Assembly: GCA_946406115.1 (NCBI GenBank)
Contig: OX291560.1
Span: 8,991,158 to 9,055,157, forward strand
DNA: 64,000 bases
From: Apoda limacodes
Lineage: Eukaryota > Arthropoda > Insecta > Lepidoptera > Limacodidae
Reading direction: 5' to 3'
Shown: positions 57,655 to 64,000 of the stretch, piece by piece
Layout of the letters: each line of letters opens with the position of its first letter
Position numbering within the stretch: position 1 is the first letter of the stretch
Translations under genes and position numbers: made by a program
Notes under the pieces: model-generated
Database searches by the model: none
Seen by the model: the letters and a program-made list of their open reading frames with translations, nothing else
Told to the model about the DNA's origin: nothing

Positions 57655-57960
57655 TACTAGCTTCTGACCGCGATATCGTCCGCGTGGAATTTTGAAAAAA
57701 AAGACAGTATCATCTCAAATAATATCGGAACTCTCATACAAATTTTCATCCCCTAGTTTGTCGTCTAGGGTATAATTTTTCGAAAACAGTGAAACGCATT
57801 AATCCTAATTTTTAACCTAAAGTCTAAATATAAAATTTATGCATTTAGATTAAAAACTAAAGGATTTCCATACAAACTACCAACCCCTATTTTACCCCCT
57901 TAGGGAACGATTTCCGCAAAATCCTTTCTTAGTGGTCTCTTTATAGACCCAGTGGTTTGG
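57655..57960 (+). repeat. Interspersed repeat (gaccgcgatatcgtccg family)
   Basis: It starts actagcttctgaccgcgata then tcgtccgcgtggaatttt, and continues with tttccatacaaactaccaac and ctattttacccccttaggg, as at 26524-26800. It begins directly after the K7 stop. Confidence 0.65.
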
Positions 57961-58149
57961 GCTGTGCGGGCCTGTGAGTTGGTATATCAGTCAGCCAGAT
58001 TACTCTTTTATATGTATATGGGTAGATTGAAAAGCCTGTTAGGGATAAAATACAGGAATATTATATAATAAAATATAGTTAAAACCATAAGTAGTGGTCC
58101 CAGAAGTCAGCCGTGTTGTCTTATTTTTAATAACGATCGATAATTGTGT

Positions 58150-58718
58150 CTTTGTATACCACTAAGGTGGAAAACCAGCTAACGGTCCAATTGATTGTAA
58201 ACGGTCACCGGAAGCTTGTAACACTTGGGGGCATCATTCTTGAAGAATATTTGTAGTACTTAGAGTCAATCTTGGCAAGGAGCTCATTTTGCAACCCAAG
58301 CGTTCCTCTGAAACCGCACTGTGGGTTTACCATTTAGGTTCTAAAGTGTGAGGATCAAATTTACTGCCAATGGTGAGATGTGCGATGATATAAAGTAGCC
58401 GTAGACATCATTTTTAACAATTCTTCAGAACGCACCCCATTATACAAGCATTGGAACACACACAGGAAAGCAAACTCTTAAGGGTTAAGGTTTGGGATCG
58501 TTGACGATTTTCTCAGCCCGTCGTTGATACGAGTCAAAAGGGTCAAGCTGATATGCACCCATGGGTGCACCCGCTTAGAGATGGCAGCGGTATTCCATAT
58601 GGGGCCCGAGGTGAAGTACTGCTTTGCTGTGTCGAGTACCTACTTCAAGCTTTTTAAACGACAGCTTCATATTGTTCTGCAATTATTTCGGAATCGAACA
58701 TCGCTGGAGATATCTATA
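58150..58718 (-). mobile_element. CR1-like LINE, 3' half of a split copy
   Basis: Starting from the conserved terminus (taccactaaggtggaaaacc on the plus strand), the sequence parallels 33595-34262 of the longer copy up to catcgctggagatatc at about 58718. The continuation of the same element is found at 62503. Confidence 0.8.
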
Positions 58719-61700
58719 TAGATGGATAGTATGGATAATTTTAAGTATATGTAAATATATGTATGTACATATATTTATATGTAATAAAAAATGTCAAATG
58801 TCAACAACAACAAACAGTTGTCCAAATTCCTTTTAAATTGATTTTTTTGTATTATATATCTCATTGGTTCGATTGTTTTGTGTTTAACATATTCTTTTTC
58901 AATTCTAGAAGCGTGGGAAAAGTTATTGTATCCTTGCAAGTGACCTTTTATTTCAAAATACTTTTTGATATCTGATTGCAATCATTGCTAAGGCAACGTC
59001 ACATACAAAAATACGTTATCACCAAAGATTTTCACGGAATATTTTGAAAACCCACCAAACACCCAGCACATTACTGGATACGAAGACTACAAAAATAAGT
59101 TACCTACTTATTCTTTTAAATTTTTATTGCCTGTGTTAAGGAAGTTTGACTATTTCAACTTCAGCTTTTTTTGGTTCGTTCCTCTGCAACTTTTTTTTGC
59201 TTGCTGCAACAAACCACATCAAAATTAATTCAAGACTCGAAGACTCAAGTCTGTGATTGTTGTATATTTATTTTATTTTATAATTTATTAAATTTAGGCT
59301 AATTTATTTTATAGGCTAACTTTTTCTGTATTAATTTTTAATGAATGATCCTGTTCCAAGTTGTAGCTCAACTATAATAAACAGAAACGATGGGCGTTTG
59401 TACCAGGCGAATATGTTTAAATGTGACCAATGCTCACAGCCACGTTATTTTAAAGGCAACAGAGGTCTGAAAGTTCATAAGGGTAAAGTTCATAAAAATT
59501 CAAGTAGAACTGACCTATCAATTCCTGATTCCTTTATTTCTTCTTTTTCATCTAATTCTATAGTGACCAATGAACCTTTTTGGAAACAAATAAGTCGACT
59601 TAAAAATTCCGTACCAGTAATAAAGAGAATTCCCCGTGGCGCGCGTCTATCTGTAGCTCAAAAATTGTCACAAGAAATAAACTCAGCGGTTACTGAAAAC
59701 GTGCTTGGGAACATGTATTGACTTTTCCATATAGAGTGTTACATGTTGAGAAAAAAAACTCTGATAAATCTTCTCTTACTAACAAAATTAAAAAAAACCG
59801 TCACACATTTCAGCCTATTTTAGGTAACTCTAATTTTTGTTCATTTGGCAAGAAAAATATCACCCGTTCTATTGAATCAAAACTCGCTGAGGGAGATATC
59901 AAAGGTGCTTCTCGTTTAATTTTTGCATCTGATGACTTTGCTCCTGATACTTCTGATACTCTAATTGAGCTCCGCTCTAAGCACCCTCCTGCCTCTGATA
60001 ATTTGATTTTTCCAGATCCTTTTGACTCATCTAGTCCATCGCTCCAGGTTTCTTCTGAGGATGTTTTAGAAGCTGTTTATTCATTTCGAAGCGGCTCAGC
60101 AGGTGGTATAGATGGGCTCACTCCACAACACTTTAAGGATTTACTGAGTGTGAGTTGTGGCAATACAGGTTTGTCTCTCTTGGATGAACTTGAATTCTAG
60201 TAAATTTAATGCTAGATGGCTGTATAGACTCGGAGGTTACTGACATACTTTATGGGGCCAATCTTTGTGCTTTAAATAAAAGGGATGGTGGCATTAGGCC
60301 AATCGCTATTGGTACAACAAACGTTAAGGCCGTCAAAACTTGTTGTAAAGAAACATTCAACGTTCTTAGTGATTACTATCAATTGGGATTTGGTTCGAAA
60401 GGAGGTTGTGAAGCCGCAATTCATTCTCTAAGAACATTTTCACAAAATGAGAAAAGTGAGGATGTGCTGAAAGTGGACATTAAAAATGCTTTTAATTCCA
60501 TCAAAAGGGATGCAATGTTATCCGAAGTTAAAAATAAAATTCCATTTGTATACAAGTTTATTTATCAGTGTTATCATTCCCCATCAAAATTGGTATTCAA
60601 ACAAAATCTTTTGGCATCAGAAACTGGTTGTCAACAAGGTGAACCTGCCAGCAATATTCCTTGGTCTTGTCATCCACCCTATCGTGCAAAAATTAAAATC
60701 GAAATATAACGTCTGGTATTTAGATGATGGTACAAATACAGTTTTAGAAGATTTAAACTATATTATACAAGAGTTTCGGAATATTGGTTTAGAACTTAAT
60801 CTATCAAAATGTGAACTATTTATATGTCAAAATGATAACAATAACCATATTATTAAAAGTTTTCAGTCTGTTGCTCAGAATATTGAAATTGTTGATAAGT
60901 CCAAACTATGCATTTTAGGTTCCCCTATATTTGATGAATCTTTTTCATCTTTTGTTCAAGAAAAAATTCATCATTTTCAGTCTATTCCAGACAAACTTTT
61001 AGCTATAAATTCTCATGCAGCATTTTTTGTTATTCACCATTGTATATTTGTACCAAATTTACATTTTATTTTTGGAAATTTTTAGACCTTTTGTGCAGTT
61101 TTGACAACGTTATTAAAGATACCATTTCAAAGATTCTAAATATTAATTTCAATGAACGTACGTAACGGCAACCTTACCTGTAAGATTTGGTGGCTTGGGT
61201 ATTCGTTTAACTTCCGCAGTAGCCCTACCAGCTTTTTTATCTTCAGTTCATAGTACTCAACCCCTTATAAACAAAATTCTTTTTTCCTCTAAGTAATTTC
61301 GAGATCTCATTTTTAAATGAAGCTAAAAACACATGGAGTCTTACCTGTCCAAATACTGACTTTCCTATAGTTTCAACATCACAAAGATTGTAGGACGGGC
61401 CGCTTTGCGAATTGAACCGGAAAATACTTTTGGAAACGGCTGTCAATTCTGCAGATCGTGCTCGTCTTCTTGCAGCTTCAACATGGGAGTCAGGGCTTTG
61501 GTTACAGGCGCTTCCTGCAAACACAGACACCCTAATGGATAATTCCACATTTTGACTTGCATCTTGTTTACGTGTAGGAGCGGTCACTAATATACCCCAT
61601 CGTTGTCAATGCAGCGACATGATCGATCCCCTCGGTCACCATGGCTTATCATGTGCTCGAAGCGCAGGCAGAACGTTTCGCCACAGCAGCCTTAATGAAA

Positions 61701-62507
61701 TTATACGTCGAGCTCTAGTGAGCATCAACACTCCTGCCACTTTAGAGCCTGTTGGTATATTTAGAGATGATGGTAAGAAGCCTGATGGCATGAGTCTTGA
61801 GCCGTGGATACACTACTATAAGTAATAGTTATATTTTTGAGCCGTTTGCGGTTGAAACCTTGGGGCCATGGTCGCCGGGGACTCATCTTTTCTTTAAAGC
61901 GATTTCTAAACGACAGAAGGGCTGGCAGTTATTTCGCTCAAAGAATTTCAATTGCAATTCAACGAGGAAATACAGCCAGCCTTTTAGGTACACTGCCCCA
62001 TCAGGTCAACTTGGAACAGGTTTTTTATTTGTAGTTTTTATTTTAGTTAATTATTAGTTTTTAATTTAATTTTAATTTATAATAATAATAAAGAAAATGT
62101 CTATGGTAGGTAATATTTTAAGATTCCGAAAACAATTAAAACTTTGTATGGCGCTAATGCCGCTAGTACTATTAAGTATCGGAATTCTATTAAATATCTA
62201 AATTCCTTCACTCGATTACCGAAATTTGACATTCACATGGTGCAGCATAGGGGTGCTGCATTAAAACAAAAAAAATTGACATGTTTCACTTTGTTTTTGG
62301 TAGCTTACTTACTTATTTTTTATTACCTATTGTATTGGTACATATTGTATACTCTTTAGCTAATTATCAAAGTATTGTATTACTACTTTAGATGGAACTT
62401 TTTGCCAGCTCTTTTTGTCAGAAATAAACATTGTTTACATTGTATTGACGATTCAAAAGTGTTCTAAGAAACCTACTTGAATAAAGTTTGATTTGATTTG
62501 ATATCAA
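58719..62507 (+). mobile_element. Zinc-finger/RT non-LTR retrotransposon, nearly full length but broken
   Basis: After about 620 bp of leader, an ORF from ATG 59341 starts with a C2H2-like finger (F-K-C-D-Q-C, then L-K-V-H-K-G-K-V-H). Next come a pre-RT linker, the RT (D-G-L-T-P-Q-H-F; K-R-D-G-G-I-R-P-I-A-I-G; K-V-D-I-K-N-A-F-N-S; C-Q-Q-G-E-P; catalytic W-Y-L-D-D-G-T near 60715), a V-R-F-G-G-L-G-I segment near 61175, and a C-terminal H-H-G-L-S-C and K-K-P-D-G region (61640-61780) of endonuclease-like character, ending about 62034. The frame changes at least at about 59718, 60205, 60660 and 61800 and has stops, so it is inactive. It ends with AATAAA and a (TTTGATT)n tail. The domain order suggests an R2-like, restriction-endonuclease type, but the clade is not certain. 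Confidence 0.8.
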
Positions 62508-63150
62508 TACCAAGAATCCCAATGTTCTTGAAGATGGTGAGGGGTGTGTTCTAGAATTGTACCTCAGTGAATGGGGTTCTATTAGCGATGAACACGCAGA
62601 CTTGTGTCTTGTTAGGATTGAATCGGACCAAGTCTTCCCATCCCACGTCGACCTTAGCAGAGACCTTGAACAGAGTAATTTCTATTCAAGACCCAAGTTC
62701 TCCGCGCTTTTCCTCCACAACGGAACAAGGAATTATTGCACGGCCCGTATAATAAGCGTATCCAGTACTGTCATATGTATGGCAATGTATTTTGTTCATG
62801 GATAACATGTCAATGATATCCAGTACAAACAGCGAGACTTGCGGGACACCAGCAATTTGCCGGATAAAAAGCTAGCCACCTATTTGTACAAAAACTAGGG
62901 TAGCTTGTAAGATGGCAACTACGGTGCCAGACCCGATCGAACGCCTTCGCTATGCCCAGGCTACATGTTAACGCCTTCCCCTGACTTTCAATGGTTAGTG
63001 CCCATCTGTTGTGAGATATACTAGAAGGTCACCAGTCGAGCGACCGTGGCGAAAGCCATATTGAAGTTCGCTGACTAGATGGTTTTTTTTTGGTATCTTA
63101 GAAGCTGTGTGTTGATCATACACCTTGGATAGGAGAGAGACAATAGCTAT
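62503..63150 (-). mobile_element. CR1-like LINE, 5' half of the split copy
   Basis: It resumes with aataccaagaatcccaatgt and then runs parallel to 34262-34735 of the longer copy, including cgcagacttgtgtcttgtta and aggtcaccagtcgagcgacc. Near 62850-62990 about 140 bp of unrelated sequence interrupts it. Confidence 0.75.
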
Positions 63151-63631
63151 GTTCCAAAGGACAGTCAATAGTGCTCAGATTATCTACCTTCTGTGGATAG
63201 TATCTAACCCACGCAAAATAGGAATGACCTTTCGGACGGAAATTGAATCAGTGTAACAGGTCTGTGCCAGGAGTCCTGCTTCTAGTTTTAACTTATATGT
63301 TCGGACAACATTGGTAGAGCGCTGTAATGATTTGATTGAAAATATAATAATAATATAATTTGTTTGAATTTGAAGGCTTCTTAAGTAATATAATAAAAAA
63401 AATATATTTATAAGTTGTTTTACAAGGTATTGTAAGATAATTATCATTCTTGCCGACTCTTCTCAGTTCTCAGTAGAAATCAGCATTGAGAACTGATTGA
63501 AATTTAAACAGTGTTTACTTTATTAAAATTATTTCGGCTTTGTTTATTTTTTAATATGTCAAGCTTCTTATTTGTCTACGTTACAAAACATATAATTTGT
63601 ATCAAGTTAATTTAGGGTATTCATTTGAACG
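63151..63631. other. Intergenic DNA, nothing recognised
   Basis: AT-rich sequence with one minus-strand open frame (63184-63447) lacking motifs or splice context. Confidence 0.35.
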
Positions 63632-63716
63632 TACAGTGGAACACACTTTTCTGACCCAGTCTCTGTCGCTAGTTTTGATTTTTTACCGCCGGGTTAGAAA
63701 AGTTTGTTGCACTGTA
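63632..63716. mobile_element. MITE, acagtgcaacaa family, short copy
   Basis: The ends tacagtggaacacacttttc and agtttgttgcactgta flank an internally deleted body that keeps gtcgctagttttgatttttt and accgccgggttagaaaag. Confidence 0.7.
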
Positions 63717-63784
63717 AAAGAGATAATTTATTTAGTTTTGGTTCTAGCTGCTGGTTTTATGTCTTTATTTTTTTTTTATTTCAG

Positions 63785-63972
63785 CTTATGTAAAGACAAG
63801 GTATTCAAATTGCGATCAAAATGAAAATTCAGGTAAGACATAATTTGTACATTAATTTGTTTTGCGAGAGTCCACTTACACTTACAATAATTTAATCAAC
63901 TTATAATTTGTGTTATGTAATTCTAGTTTTAATTTTTAGATTTTAATCAGGCTCCATCTACCGTTGCGAAAA
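63785..63972 (+). CDS. Partial gene at window edge, possibly an eighth K-family member
   Basis: There are two short exons with good splice sites: 63785-63832 (acceptor tttatttcag, donor CAG|GTAAGA) and 63940-63972 (acceptor aatttttag, donor AAA|GTAAGT). In the phase-1 frame the first ends Y-S-N-C-D-Q-N-E-N-S and the second begins, after a split Asp codon, D-F-N-Q-A-P-S-T-V-A-K. The D-F-x-Q opening and phase 1 match the terminal exons of K1 and K2. However, the preceding exon lacks the full cysteine module and a further donor follows. In an alternative frame an ATG at 63821 gives M-K-I-Q then I-L-I-R-L-H-L, which would be a start exon. The gene continues beyond the window. Confidence 0.4.
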
Positions 63973-64000
63973 GTAAGTGTATTTCTTTTCTATACTTTTA

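Noticed and set aside
1..64000. CRISPR array, operon, phage or bacterial island
   Set aside because: No regularly spaced direct repeats, no dense co-directional gene runs, and spliced eukaryotic genes throughout.

Overview
This window is nuclear DNA from a moth or butterfly (Lepidoptera). The DNA is AT-rich, has long introns and canonical GT-AG splice sites, and is dense in repeats of types familiar from lepidopteran genomes. These include elements bounded by the gggttccgta motif, tRNA-derived SINEs, CR1/jockey-like LINEs and MITEs. There is no bacterial-style operon, CRISPR array or rRNA. All gene models here come from reading splice sites, phases and motifs by eye.

The main content is a dispersed cluster of small secreted cysteine-rich genes between about 17.2 and 57.7 kb, called K1 to K7 here in map order. 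K1 (17254-23139, minus), K2 (25705-28139, minus), K3 (37019-38373, plus), K4 (38584-42614, minus), K5 (46578-49645, minus), K6 (52560-54329, minus) and K7 (57235-57653, plus, first exon unresolved) share one architecture. A first exon encodes a signal peptide and ends in phase 0. A middle exon encodes an atypical Kazal-like module with the signature C-x5-C-x7-C-G-x(12-14)-C-x6-C and ends in phase 1 exactly four residues after the fifth cysteine. A short terminal exon begins with a split codon followed by Phe or Tyr and usually carries one more cysteine. The module is recognisable in all seven, while the terminal exons diverge strongly except between K1 and K2. Two short exons at the right edge (63785-63972, plus) may belong to a further gene that runs out of the window. 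A separate small secreted protein without cysteines in its mature part lies at 14327-14671.

Region by region: 0-14 kb is gene-poor with SINE, LINE, Helitron-like and foldback repeats; 14.3-14.7 kb holds the cysteine-free secreted gene; 17-28 kb holds K1 and K2, with a decayed LINE inside K1 intron 1; 28.5-37 kb is repeat-rich, with a very recent 433-bp tandem duplication and LINE remains; 37-42.6 kb holds the convergent pair K3/K4; 43-54 kb holds K5 and K6 among SINEs, paired MITEs and a LINE inserted in a palindromic element; 57.2-57.7 kb holds K7; 58.1-63.2 kb is a CR1-like LINE split by a 3.8-kb zinc-finger/reverse-transcriptase retroelement.

All K genes encode predicted secreted, disulphide-rich products, so they probably act outside the cell. 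Kazal proteins are classically serine-protease inhibitors. Here, however, the position matching the reactive P1 residue is His in six of seven copies within a conserved C-x-H-x-x-V loop, so protease inhibition should not be assumed.
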